Below are positions 43,073 to 51,836 of a DNA stretch of 64,000 bases, piece by piece. This stretch comes from Maricaulis sp036231565 (GTDB lineage: Bacteria > Pseudomonadota > Alphaproteobacteria > Caulobacterales > Maricaulaceae), in assembly GCA_036231565.1 (NCBI GenBank), contig JAZAHA010000055.1, forward strand, positions 77,534 through 141,533, in the 5' to 3' direction. Every line of letters begins with the position of its first letter. The stretch's first letter is position 1. The notes under the pieces were generated by a model. The model was not told the DNA's origin, searched no databases, and worked only from the letters and a program-made list of their open reading frames with translations. The translations under genes were made by a program, and so were the position numbers.

Positions 43073-44935
43073 CTAGTTCGGCGGGCAGACGATCTGGCTT
43101 TCACCGTCACGCTCGGCCCGGACACAATCCGGCTCAAGCCCGTCACGGAACGCATCGGAAAAGTTCGCGGTCACCGTAAGGCCATTGGCAAACCGGGTGC
43201 GCTGGACCAGGCGGTCATCGCTGCCCCATTCGAAGCCGGTCATCGCGGCTGGCGCATCCGTACCATGAACTTCGCGGAAAGCGGTCTCGGCAGCGCGCAG
43301 CTGCGGTGCGACCCGGGCCAGCTCGCGCCGGTCGAGATGCCAGAGCGTGGGCGTGCCGTAGAGCAGGGCCAGGGCAAAGCGGCGCGGGGCGAGGGCGGGG
43401 AATTTTGCCTGCCCGAACTCCCAGCGGTCGGTGGAAATCATCGCATCGTGGAAGGCCGCCTCGAACAGCGGCAGGCGCCGGGCCGGTGAGAACAGGGCCT
43501 CGGTTTCCGCATCGGTGAGCTCGGCTGGCTGAAAATAGCGGCGCGGATGGTCTTCGGGCCAATAGCCGCCGAACCGTTCGCGCTGGCGCAGCAGCGGCCA
43601 GATGGCGTCGAGATTGGCACTGTTGCCGCCATGCGAGTAATGCGTCACGCCGTGTGCCCAGCCGCCGACATGCTCGGATCCCAGAACAAGATCGTGATCG
43701 TCGATCGCGCTTCGCATTCGCTCGAGCCGGTTCTGCCGGTCGCGGACGCGGCCCATGGGATGATCGGGATGGTGGTCGGCATAGAAACTGCCGAAGGCAT
43801 CAACATCGAGGAAGACATGGCGTGCGCCGGCCGATGCATGACCGGCATAGCGCGAGGCCACATTCGGTGCGCCTTCGCGGCGTCGCAGCGCCTCGCTGGA
43901 AAGCTCGCAGCCGCGTCCGGCAAAGCCGGTATGACGCGCGCCGTCTTCTCCGGTGATACAGCCAGCCGGGAAAAGATCGCCCCAGTCCGCCGTGACAGTG
44001 TCGGCCTCGCCGGAGGGCTGGGCATTGGCGAAGCTTTCATAGGGGCCGGCCAGCCATCCTGCAGCGTCCGCAGCCGCCAGATAGGCCGGCCGCAGGGCTT
44101 CGTCCCAGCCATCGGCCTCATAGGCCAGCAGGATGCGCTCAATGCCGACGGCTGCCAGATCGTCCAGAAAGGCCGGACTCCGTCCATCGCCCCAGACATA
44201 GGCGTGCGGCGCGCCGAAAAGCCGATCGAGCGGCGCGGTCGCAGGCTGCTTGTCTGCAAAGGTGATCAGACCGTCCCGCATTTGCAGGCGCTCGCGATAG
44301 AGCCGGGCCGCAGCGAGCGGGTCGGCGGGTCCTGCAGACAGGGCCAGTTCCAGCACCGGCGCCTCCGGCGCGAAAGTGTAGTGCAGACGAACGGCGCCCG
44401 CAGCGTCCTCGGGCCAGCAGATTTCCGCCTGCAGCCCGTCCGACAGGGCGTATGCGCCGCTGTGCGCGGCGGTCAGATAGGCCCAGGCGGGATAGGACAG
44501 GGCGCCCGAGCCCGCCCGGCATCCGGCCAGATCGGCATGTCCGGCCGGCAGGATCATGCCCTGGCCATCGGGCACGGCCCATTCCGCCGCCGCTGGCGAT
44601 GCCAGCGGCCAGTCCAGTTCCGACGGTTCATCGGACGTGACCTGCAGAACCAGGTTTTCGTGCTCGATCCGGACAAGGAACGCCAAGCCGGTCTCCGGCC
44701 ATTGCCAGCTCGCGCTCGCACCTGACGCTTCAAGCATGCTGACGACACCGGCGGTCTCGACCGCCGACATGAGCGGAACCGGACCGCCGGGCGTGATCCC
44801 GGTGACAGTCAGTGTCGCAGTGTCGATCCTGTAGTGCGCGTCACCCTCGGCGAGCTGGACCTCGGTGCCTGCGATCGACGCGACGCCCTGAAGCCCGGTC
44901 AGGGCACCGAGGAGGACAAGAGCGGGAAACGACAT
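43073..44935 (-). CDS. Secreted glycoside-hydrolase-like protein
   Basis: 620 aa. A signal peptide (MSFPALVLLGALTGLQGVAS) is followed by a beta-rich N-terminal domain (about 25-230) and a probable TIM-barrel domain (about 240-520). Candidate catalytic residues are the Asp in RHVFLDVDAFGSFY and the Glu in VLGSEHVGGWAHG, which recall the endo-alpha-N-acetylgalactosaminidase (GH101) and related clans, but I cannot assign a family. Cys residues are few. It is the last core-like gene before the mobile island. ATG 44935 is chosen over 45001 because the signal peptide then starts cleanly. Confidence 0.6.
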   Translation of the reverse strand: MSFPALVLLGALTGLQGVASIAGTEVQLAEGDAHYRIDTATLTVTGITPGGPVPLMSAVETAGVVSMLEASGASASWQWPETGLAFLVRIEHENLVLQVTSDEPSELDWPLASPAAAEWAVPDGQGMILPAGHADLAGCRAGSGALSYPAWAYLTAAHSGAYALSDGLQAEICWPEDAAGAVRLHYTFAPEAPVLELALSAGPADPLAAARLYRERLQMRDGLITFADKQPATAPLDRLFGAPHAYVWGDGRSPAFLDDLAAVGIERILLAYEADGWDEALRPAYLAAADAAGWLAGPYESFANAQPSGEADTVTADWGDLFPAGCITGEDGARHTGFAGRGCELSSEALRRREGAPNVASRYAGHASAGARHVFLDVDAFGSFYADHHPDHPMGRVRDRQNRLERMRSAIDDHDLVLGSEHVGGWAHGVTHYSHGGNSANLDAIWPLLRQRERFGGYWPEDHPRRYFQPAELTDAETEALFSPARRLPLFEAAFHDAMISTDRWEFGQAKFPALAPRRFALALLYGTPTLWHLDRRELARVAPQLRAAETAFREVHGTDAPAAMTGFEWGSDDRLVQRTRFANGLTVTANFSDAFRDGLEPDCVRAERDGESQIVCPPN

Positions 44936-45336
44936 GAGGGAACCTCTCGAGACGCGATACACGGAGCGCTTCGTTACAACTGTAACACCGATTCCCGGCA
45001 TGTTTTCGTGACATCACAGCCTGATATGGCACCATGCCGATACCGATCCAATATTTCTCATAATATTTATTATGCGCTACAGAGGAAGTTATTGAACTGG
45101 TGCGCGGCCGACCTCCCCAAGATCTACTGAGATAATTTTGCTATTTCTTTTCTGCATCTAACAGCAATATGTTTGTGCGCAGTGACAACATGTCAGCAAG
45201 TTCGCGCGGTATGTAAGCTGGCGCTCTTTAGAGCTTTAAGTGCGGCGACGAGCTCCTTGCTCCTCTCAAATACTCGTGGATTGACTTTGGCACGCGTTAG
45301 GCCGTCAAGGGCTGGCAACGCTTCTTGAGGTGACAG
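44936..45336. other. Intergenic junction, probable left end of the mobile island
   Basis: About 400 bp without a convincing gene. After 45000 the sequence turns sharply AT-rich (ATAATATTTATTATGCG near 45059, TTTTGCTATTTCTTTTCTGC near 45132), then regains GC near 45190. The element boundary probably lies here. I could not find an obvious attachment-site repeat; no tRNA is adjacent. GAGG lies nine bases before the first recombinase start. Confidence 0.5.
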
Positions 45337-46572
45337 ATGGCCGTGCGGCGACTTCCAAGCAATCTCGTCCCCAGAGCATGCGCTGGACCCGTTGCGGTTC
45401 GATCTGATCCGGAGGCGCCGCGGTATTGGGCGACAGTCTACAGCGCTCAGCACTGGTCGGGGCTTTCTGCGAAAACGATCCACGAGAAACTTGCAGCCGT
45501 TGATTCATTCTATCGGTTTGCGTCTGTCTTTTTTGGATCGGACAAGCTCGATCAGCTGATCGCAAGCCTTGGAATGAAGGAGCTTGCCATAGTCATCGAG
45601 GCATTCTTCGTGGCGGAGAGAAATCGTGCCGTTCAGTCTGGTTCTGACGCCAATCAGCGCTGGAGAACCGTGCGCGCCTTCCTGTTCGACACCCTAGGGG
45701 ATATCGCGGCCAGTCAGCATGAGAAGCATGAGGCTGTTGATCTAAAGGCACAGGTCACACGATGGGAGCTTAAATACCGCAACCTTTCCCCGAATCCGGC
45801 GGTCAAGCGAGTATCCGTTTTGCGAGCCCTGCCAGCGCAGGCGATTGAGGAGGTTTATGAGCTCTTTGATCCTACCAGCGCCAAGAACCCGTTTCGCTCA
45901 GAATGGCTGAGGCGGAGGAATATGTGCCTTCTGCTGTGCCTGCTTCACCAGGGCCTACGCCGCGGCGAGGCGCTCCTTCTTCCTGTTGATGCCGTCAAAA
46001 TGGGCACCGATGATCGGACACTTCGCCCGCGTTTTTGGATGAATGTGACGAACTTGTTTGAGGACGAAGACCCTCGCTTTTGCGACCCCCCTTCCCTCAA
46101 AAATGCGCAAAGCGTCCGGCAGATACCTGTATCGAGAGAAGTTGCAAAGCACATAGATGTCTATGTGAATCACTTCCGAGGTAAGTCGCCCTACCCGCAC
46201 CTTTTTCTCAACTCCCGCAGGGGACCACTGGGGTCCAGAGGTGTTACAGATATCTTCGTTCGAGCGTCTCGCTTTCTGTCAGAGAAGGCTCGCAAAACTT
46301 TAACGGACAACATGCGCAAACCGACAATAAGCGCGCACGACCTCAGACATACCTGCGCCGTAACTCGATTAGCGCATTTCAGAGCAGCTGGCATAGGTGA
46401 AGAGGAAGCTATTTCGAAGCTTCGCTCGTTTTTCGGATGGTCGTTCAAATCCGAAATGCCTCGCCTGTATGCGCGCGCTTACTGGGAACACCACGTGGAA
46501 ACCGTCTGGAATGATGATTTTGATGCACACATCGCCGCTTTGAGATCAATCGCTCCAAGCAACCTGGAGTGA
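45337..46572 (+). CDS. Tyrosine recombinase 1
   Basis: 411 aa. N-terminal SAM-like core-binding region (about 25-130) and C-terminal catalytic domain with the expected residues: Arg in GLRRGEALLLP (R208), HDLRH (H334, R337), W in FFGW and the nucleophile Tyr in PRLYARAYW (Y378 likely). First of three co-oriented recombinases with gaps of 10-11 bp. Its length and position match the TnpA-like recombinase of Tn554-type elements, which integrate without inverted repeats. GC content is moderate and lower than in the core genes to the left. Confidence 0.85.
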   Translation: MAVRRLPSNLVPRACAGPVAVRSDPEAPRYWATVYSAQHWSGLSAKTIHEKLAAVDSFYRFASVFFGSDKLDQLIASLGMKELAIVIEAFFVAERNRAVQSGSDANQRWRTVRAFLFDTLGDIAASQHEKHEAVDLKAQVTRWELKYRNLSPNPAVKRVSVLRALPAQAIEEVYELFDPTSAKNPFRSEWLRRRNMCLLLCLLHQGLRRGEALLLPVDAVKMGTDDRTLRPRFWMNVTNLFEDEDPRFCDPPSLKNAQSVRQIPVSREVAKHIDVYVNHFRGKSPYPHLFLNSRRGPLGSRGVTDIFVRASRFLSEKARKTLTDNMRKPTISAHDLRHTCAVTRLAHFRAAGIGEEEAISKLRSFFGWSFKSEMPRLYARAYWEHHVETVWNDDFDAHIAALRSIAPSNLE

Positions 46573-46582
46573 CGATCAATAA

Positions 46583-48121
46583 ATGGAGCCCCCCAAAAAA
46601 CCGTCAGATTTTGTCGCCGCCTCCTCTGGCGCCGCAATTGCGCTGGTATCTAAAGGCTTAGGAACCCTTCCTCCCATCGTTCGATACTTCGACGAGTACG
46701 AAGAGAAGGTGCGCTCAATTCGCACCGAAGATAACATTTGGAAAATAGACGTAAACGGAACTATATCTCTCGTAAATTTTGAAAATATTGATAAATCTGT
46801 ACGTCACATATTAAAGCATTTTACGTTTGACAGACTCATAAAACACCCTGTTTCGGCCGCAAGGTATTCATCATCTTTAATTCGAACAATTTTAATCCAA
46901 CATAAATTATTGGATCACGCTTGCAATAGCCCGTCTGATTGTCTCCGCTATTTACGTGAACAGTACTCTTCTGCGGCGGATGTTCTATCGGACGCAAGCT
47001 ATTTCGCTGCTGGAAAAGCGCTATTGCGATATTTCTGCCAGATAGGCGCTGCTGGATGGGAAGATGCCCACGCCAATGTACTGAAAACGATACGATCACC
47101 AAGCGTTAGATCAAAATATCGAACCGTTCGTGACGCGAGCGCGATTTTGGACTTTGATGAAGAGCGTAAAATCGTCAGCTTTTTTGATAGCTTGAGTCTG
47201 AAAATAGGTTCTGACCGCTATACAGATACCTCCGCGCGTATTCTTCGTGATGCCTGCATCCTAATGTGTTGTTTTCAGCACGCTATGCGACCAATTCAGA
47301 TTGCGAACCGAAACGCTTCTCATGTTCGTGTTCATCGAACCCAAGACGGGTCGGCAATCATTCACATTACATTTCGGTTCGCAAAGCAGCGTGCGAGACG
47401 GAATGGGCAAGAGCAGACACGAAAGGTGAAGCGAGATTGGACCCCGATATTTGTAAAATGGTTGCAACAGCGCCAGGCAATCGATCGCAAGGTCTTGTTT
47501 GATCGCGAAGACTCCTTATTCGGAATCTCCCCTCACGAAGTGACGTTGGTAGTTGCAGAGCTGACGGAGCAGATCACCGGTATCCGGCGAACGCCATATG
47601 AACTCCGCCACACAGCGGCACAACGAAAGGCGGATGCAGGATGTACCCGGCTAGAGCTGGCCGAATTCCTCATGCATTCCGACATCGATACTGCCGACGC
47701 CTATATTGAGATGAGCCCCACCCAGGCTGAAAAGATCAACGCAGCCCTGGGGCTGTCTCCGCTATTCCAGGCAATCGACACAGCTCTGAAGTCCAGAAGC
47801 GTCAACATCGACGAGCTGAACAAGCTACCCGAGGACCAACAGATTTCCGGCGCGCCGCACGGCCATCTGATCGCCGGCATCGGTGGCTGTGCCATCGGTC
47901 AGTCCTTCTGCCCCAAGACACCCGCATTGGCCTGCTATGATTGCCACAAATTCATGTATTTGAGGGAAATTGCGGTCCATGAGGCCGCTCGCGATTCAAT
48001 TCGGAGCATCGTCGCGGAGTTCGTTAGCACGAGCAAGGGCGACAGGGTGACGCCCGCATACGGTCAGCTTCGCCGTGTCCTTGATACCATCGAGGCAATC
48101 ATCGCAGACCTCGAAGGCTAG
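46583..48121 (+). CDS. Tyrosine recombinase 2
   Basis: 512 aa. Catalytic residues: Arg in HAMRPIQI (R236), YELRH (Y339 replacing the usual His, R342), LMHSD and the nucleophile Tyr in DAYIEMS (Y374). A C-terminal extension of about 130 residues contains a Cys cluster (GGCAIGQSFC, ACYDCHKF), perhaps a zinc site. The first kilobase (46.6-47.6 kb) is the most AT-rich coding stretch in the window, in contrast to the GC-richer 3' third, so the gene itself may be mosaic. The His-to-Tyr change at HxxR is tolerated in some active members. Confidence 0.8.
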   Translation: MEPPKKPSDFVAASSGAAIALVSKGLGTLPPIVRYFDEYEEKVRSIRTEDNIWKIDVNGTISLVNFENIDKSVRHILKHFTFDRLIKHPVSAARYSSSLIRTILIQHKLLDHACNSPSDCLRYLREQYSSAADVLSDASYFAAGKALLRYFCQIGAAGWEDAHANVLKTIRSPSVRSKYRTVRDASAILDFDEERKIVSFFDSLSLKIGSDRYTDTSARILRDACILMCCFQHAMRPIQIANRNASHVRVHRTQDGSAIIHITFRFAKQRARRNGQEQTRKVKRDWTPIFVKWLQQRQAIDRKVLFDREDSLFGISPHEVTLVVAELTEQITGIRRTPYELRHTAAQRKADAGCTRLELAEFLMHSDIDTADAYIEMSPTQAEKINAALGLSPLFQAIDTALKSRSVNIDELNKLPEDQQISGAPHGHLIAGIGGCAIGQSFCPKTPALACYDCHKFMYLREIAVHEAARDSIRSIVAEFVSTSKGDRVTPAYGQLRRVLDTIEAIIADLEG

Positions 48122-48132
48122 GACGCAAGTCG

Positions 48133-50421
48133 ATGACCACAGCCCCTCCTCATGAAACTTTTTCGCGCTTTGTCGAAAGCTACCAGCGTGTAGCAATAAA
48201 AAACGGCGTTTCCTGGCAAACCCCGACCGACAAAACCGGCCAGATTAAAAAGGCGTTCCGCTGGGATCTTGGCGAACTCACCGGGACGCCTAAGCCGCCG
48301 GCGATCATCCTCAGGGATCTCGGTACCGACGGGCGGACGCTGGCCGCCCTCAATCCCGAAGCCGAGGAAGTGGTCGCAAAGCATCCAGTCTCTGAAGGGT
48401 GGGCAGATCTGATCAAGGCTCTGACGGTCAGGTCGCTCTTTGAATTGCGAAACAGCGCGCTACACACCAGCAACGGCATCGTTCGTCCGCTACGGGCCCT
48501 TGCGACCTGTTGCCCGGAGATGGAGCCTTGGGAAATCACGCGGGAAGATGTTGTGCGCGCGCTCGAGGCGATCGCGCGGGTCGACAAGAATGAGAAGCTT
48601 AGATCGCTGGTTGAGGCCCAAATCGTCGTGATTGATGATCTGGGCCTTTCGATACACTGCCCGCTCCACAGGAAACAGGGGGCTCAAAGGAAGCGCCAGC
48701 CGGACGTCTCGACGATCCGAAAATCGATCGATGAACGACGGCGGAAAGATCGACTTCCTGGCGCTACTGAGTTCTGGGAACTTCTCCGCATATTGCTCGA
48801 GGAACGGCCTGGGAGCACCTACGATGCTGTCCGCTTTCTTGCGGCCGAACTGCACCTCCTGATGGGTTTGCGCGTCGGTGAAACCGTCACGATCCCCACT
48901 GATCCGCTTATCAACCAGCCATATTTCGACCAACGCGGTGGACGGCCTTCTCTAGTCGGTGGCGTTGACTACACATTGTTCCTTCGGCATTTCGCGGAAA
49001 AACAGGAGTTGCGAGACCCAAAAGGCGTGATCTACGCAGAAACTACGACGTCGGTTCTCAGGCTCTTCGAAGACCGCATCTCCGAGATTGTCAGCTCCGT
49101 CATGGCTTTGACTGCCCCGCTTCGTAGACGGCTTTCCGAACAGCTCAGGACCGACCGGATTCTTCCCGAGTTTAGTGTCGACGATGTCGTTCCTCTCGAA
49201 GGTGTCTTCACGCAGTTGACCGGCAATCCGTTTGGCCTCGATGGCCGCTTCAACAGCGAACTCGCAGAAAAATATCGTGCCTCCTTCGACATTGAGGTGC
49301 TGCATGAGATCCGAGACTACCAAGACAGCCTAAAACGAAATGGGGCGGGCTACACCCAGCCACTGCGGACCTTCTTCGGGCGGAAGGAGAACGCATGGAT
49401 TCCGCGTGTGGAGTTCAATCCAAATGAGACTGGCCGGCGACTTTCAAATGTTGGTGTTCCGATCGGGAGGCTGGAGGACAAAATCAGATTGAACATTCCC
49501 ACCAAACTTAGCGACACAGAGCCTTTCCCACTCGAAAGCGGGCGCGAACTGGCGGCCGATAAATGCTTGTTTCTGGTGCCGAAGCGCGCACTCATCGAGG
49601 GCCGAAATGGAGGTGTGTGCGACATTACACGCTATGCTTTTGTCGGACGTCTCACACCACAGGACATGAGCAATGCCTTCGGCGCGAAGAACTCCGGCTC
49701 AAGCGCCGGCCAGTCTTTCTATGCGAAGTACGGCAAGCCGGAGCACCGATCACTCTGCTTCAAGAGTCACTCCTCACGCCACATGCACAACAACGAACTG
49801 TTCGCGGCGGGAGTTGCCGACACGATCATCACTAACCGGTTCGGACGAAAGAGTGTCGTCCAAAGCCACGAATACGACAGCCGTACTCTGGCCCAGGAGC
49901 TCGATGACATGGAACTCCCAGAGGGCTCGGCAGAGCTGCTGGTTGGGCCCGCGCGAGATGCGTTCAAACTCATCAGCGCCGGGCGCGCTCGGGGTCCGAT
50001 CGCTGACGAGTTCCGGCGGATCCAGGTTTCGGAAGGTGATGAGGCTGCGATTGTCTTCCTCGCAACGGAAGCCGATGGCATGCAGATCACACCCTACGGT
50101 CTCTGCATGAATTCTTTTGTCGTCGAGCCCTGCCCCAAGCATTTGGAGTGCTTCAACGGTTGCTGTCATCTCGTCCGAACAGGTTCCGAGCTCGAAAACC
50201 GACAGCTGGATAAGCTTGCTGGACGTTACCGCACTCTCCTCAGCACTATTGACCAGCACCCGGGGTCCCAGTCGGCCAAAGCCGGTGCTCGACGGCAGGC
50301 CGAGCAACGCCTGGAAGCTATTGAGAAGGCCCGGGCCACGGCGCCGGGAAATCAGGTGTTTCCCGACGGCGAGGAACTCAGTCGACCATTCGGGCATCGG
50401 GAAATCGAAGGCTTGCTATGA
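48133..50421 (+). CDS. Tyrosine recombinase 3 (large)
   Basis: 762 aa, very large for a tyrosine recombinase and similar in scale to TnpB of Tn554 (about 630 aa). Catalytic residues: Arg in MGLRVGETV (R247), HSSRH (H546, R549) and nucleophile Tyr in SHEYDSR (Y581). A long insertion (about 270-530) separates the first Arg from the HxxR box. The C-terminal region has a Cys-rich stretch (CPKHLECFNGCCHLV) followed by a coiled coil. Overlaps the next gene by ATGA. Confidence 0.82.
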   Translation: MTTAPPHETFSRFVESYQRVAIKNGVSWQTPTDKTGQIKKAFRWDLGELTGTPKPPAIILRDLGTDGRTLAALNPEAEEVVAKHPVSEGWADLIKALTVRSLFELRNSALHTSNGIVRPLRALATCCPEMEPWEITREDVVRALEAIARVDKNEKLRSLVEAQIVVIDDLGLSIHCPLHRKQGAQRKRQPDVSTIRKSIDERRRKDRLPGATEFWELLRILLEERPGSTYDAVRFLAAELHLLMGLRVGETVTIPTDPLINQPYFDQRGGRPSLVGGVDYTLFLRHFAEKQELRDPKGVIYAETTTSVLRLFEDRISEIVSSVMALTAPLRRRLSEQLRTDRILPEFSVDDVVPLEGVFTQLTGNPFGLDGRFNSELAEKYRASFDIEVLHEIRDYQDSLKRNGAGYTQPLRTFFGRKENAWIPRVEFNPNETGRRLSNVGVPIGRLEDKIRLNIPTKLSDTEPFPLESGRELAADKCLFLVPKRALIEGRNGGVCDITRYAFVGRLTPQDMSNAFGAKNSGSSAGQSFYAKYGKPEHRSLCFKSHSSRHMHNNELFAAGVADTIITNRFGRKSVVQSHEYDSRTLAQELDDMELPEGSAELLVGPARDAFKLISAGRARGPIADEFRRIQVSEGDEAAIVFLATEADGMQITPYGLCMNSFVVEPCPKHLECFNGCCHLVRTGSELENRQLDKLAGRYRTLLSTIDQHPGSQSAKAGARRQAEQRLEAIEKARATAPGNQVFPDGEELSRPFGHREIEGLL

Positions 50422-50888
50422 CAGCCGAATTAAACGCCAACCCCTATGACACCCCCTGCCCCGAAATTGGCAACGTTTGCCGCGATCTGATTGCTGCCGG
50501 CCGTAAAATCTCGCTTCGTGCTGTCGCGACCGAACTTGGTGTCGCCCACACGACGCTTTCCCGAGACGCTGCCAAGCGCTCCCAGGTCTTACGGTGCCAG
50601 GAGCTGGCCAAGACCGTGAAGCGGCTAGCGAACAACAACCGCGGGCGTCTTGGTGAAGGTGAAAGTCTGTTGCTGGCAGAGGCCAAGAGGAAGATTTCAG
50701 ATCTGGAGAGACAGAACGCCGTGCTCATTGCCTCTCACCAGGCCATGATCATGGCTGTCGGGGAACTTGGAGGTATGCGTGCCTGGAGGAGGTTCTTTGA
50801 GGACTATCAGCACATTCTCGATTACCTCGAAGAAAGCGGCGCACTTGGTCAGAAAGACGGCGAGCTCACTGAGCTAGATCGGGGCTGA
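50418..50888 (+). CDS. Recombinase accessory protein (TnpC-like, DUF6262-type)
   Basis: 156 aa. An N-terminal helix-turn-helix (KISLRAVATELGVAHTTLSR) followed by a long coiled coil (AEAKRKISDLERQNAVLIAS). In Tn554-type elements a short protein of this style (TnpC, about 125 aa) follows the two recombinase genes and influences integration efficiency and orientation. Start overlaps the third recombinase stop by four bases, which binds the four genes into one operon. Confidence 0.7.
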   Translation: MTAELNANPYDTPCPEIGNVCRDLIAAGRKISLRAVATELGVAHTTLSRDAAKRSQVLRCQELAKTVKRLANNNRGRLGEGESLLLAEAKRKISDLERQNAVLIASHQAMIMAVGELGGMRAWRRFFEDYQHILDYLEESGALGQKDGELTELDRG

Positions 50889-51485
50889 TGCCGGAAGCGT
50901 GCGGAGTATGCCGCCGGTATTGTGTGATGTCCGCGATAGACCGACTGTGGTCTGCTTTGCGTGCCGGTGAACCTAGAATCCCGGTTCCAATAGCCTGTTT
51001 TTCCTGAGCATACGGGCGATCACGGACAAGCTTCGGGCTATCGCGGACACCTCTCTTCTGACGGCGCCTGCCCACGATCGGCCGCGACTTGATCGCCTCC
51101 GACCGGAAAATCACGTTTTGTGAAGTTGTAGCTGAGTTCGGCGTTGCGCCCGCCCGCCGCGTGGTCACCCGCTAACGGCACGACTACAACGATATCCAGC
51201 CATACTCGGCGATCAATGGGCATAGGCCGGCGTCCATGCGCCGACGGCTACCAGCTCTTGAGGAGCTTGGCTCACGGCACACTCGATCAACCCGAATAAA
51301 TGGACTATCAAGCGGCGTCGCTCCCATAAAAAGTGAGATCGGCAAGGGGCTTAGACTACCCCCAATACCCACTACCGGTTCTCAGGAAGGCGAGCGCTGA
51401 TTGCGCTGCGCCAGATCGTGGGCCGCACGCAGAGGGAACGCAAAGTGCTTGTTGCACATCAGGTTGCGTGCGTACGGTGTCGTAG
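50889..51485. other. Gap with transposase debris
   Basis: No intact gene. The stretch separates the recombinase module from the defence operon and holds a decayed transposase fragment (listed separately). Repeated CGCGGACA/ATCACGGACA-like words occur near 50927, 51020 and 51043 and may be short direct repeats. Confidence 0.5.
51173..51260 (+). pseudogene. Degenerate IS3-type transposase C-terminus
   Basis: The frame reads RHDYNDIQPYSAINGHRPAS and then MRRRL, resembling the typical IS3/IS481 integrase-core ending (a DYN...RPHSALG...P pattern). It is preceded by an in-frame stop (51172-51174 region) and lacks the DDE core, so it is a remnant. The fragment is too short to name the element. Confidence 0.4.
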
Positions 51486-51791
51486 ATGAAGGTGGTGACA
51501 GCTCCGTCACTACGGGACAACAAGATCGAAACTGTCGACAAGGGGAAATCGATGCAGATCACTGACGCGCAAAGAGCGCGTTTAGCGCCATATCTGATCC
51601 GGCTCCGCTCGGACCACCATGCTCACACGATGGATCTGTACCTACTTGAGAAATCGAACTCCGAACTCGCCGTCGGCGGCAAGGATGCGCAGCTTTACCA
51701 GAAGCAAGGTGGTAGCCATGAACATGCGTACCTCGCTGAACCCGCGACCAAGTTCGCAACGCTCGGCCCATCGGCTGTAGCGACTGGGTAG
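51486..51791 (+). CDS. Doubtful small open frame
   Basis: 101 aa from 51486 or 79 aa from ATG 51552. The piece MQITDAQRARLAPYL resembles the start of IS5-type transposases (LTDAQWxRLxPLL), but the rest does not continue that pattern, so it may be a decayed insertion-sequence fragment or chance. No function is proposed. It ends 45 bp before the defence operon. Confidence 0.25.
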   Translation: MKVVTAPSLRDNKIETVDKGKSMQITDAQRARLAPYLIRLRSDHHAHTMDLYLLEKSNSELAVGGKDAQLYQKQGGSHEHAYLAEPATKFATLGPSAVATG

Positions 51792-51836
51792 ACAACTCGG
51801 CCGGCGGAAACCGGTCAGTGTTAGCGAGGTAGTTCC

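Noticed and set aside
45193..45483. 96-aa minus-strand frame ending in a helical, Lys/Ala-rich segment at the island boundary
   Set aside because: It overlaps the start of the first recombinase antisense and has no ribosome-binding site; possibly chance or a gene remnant.
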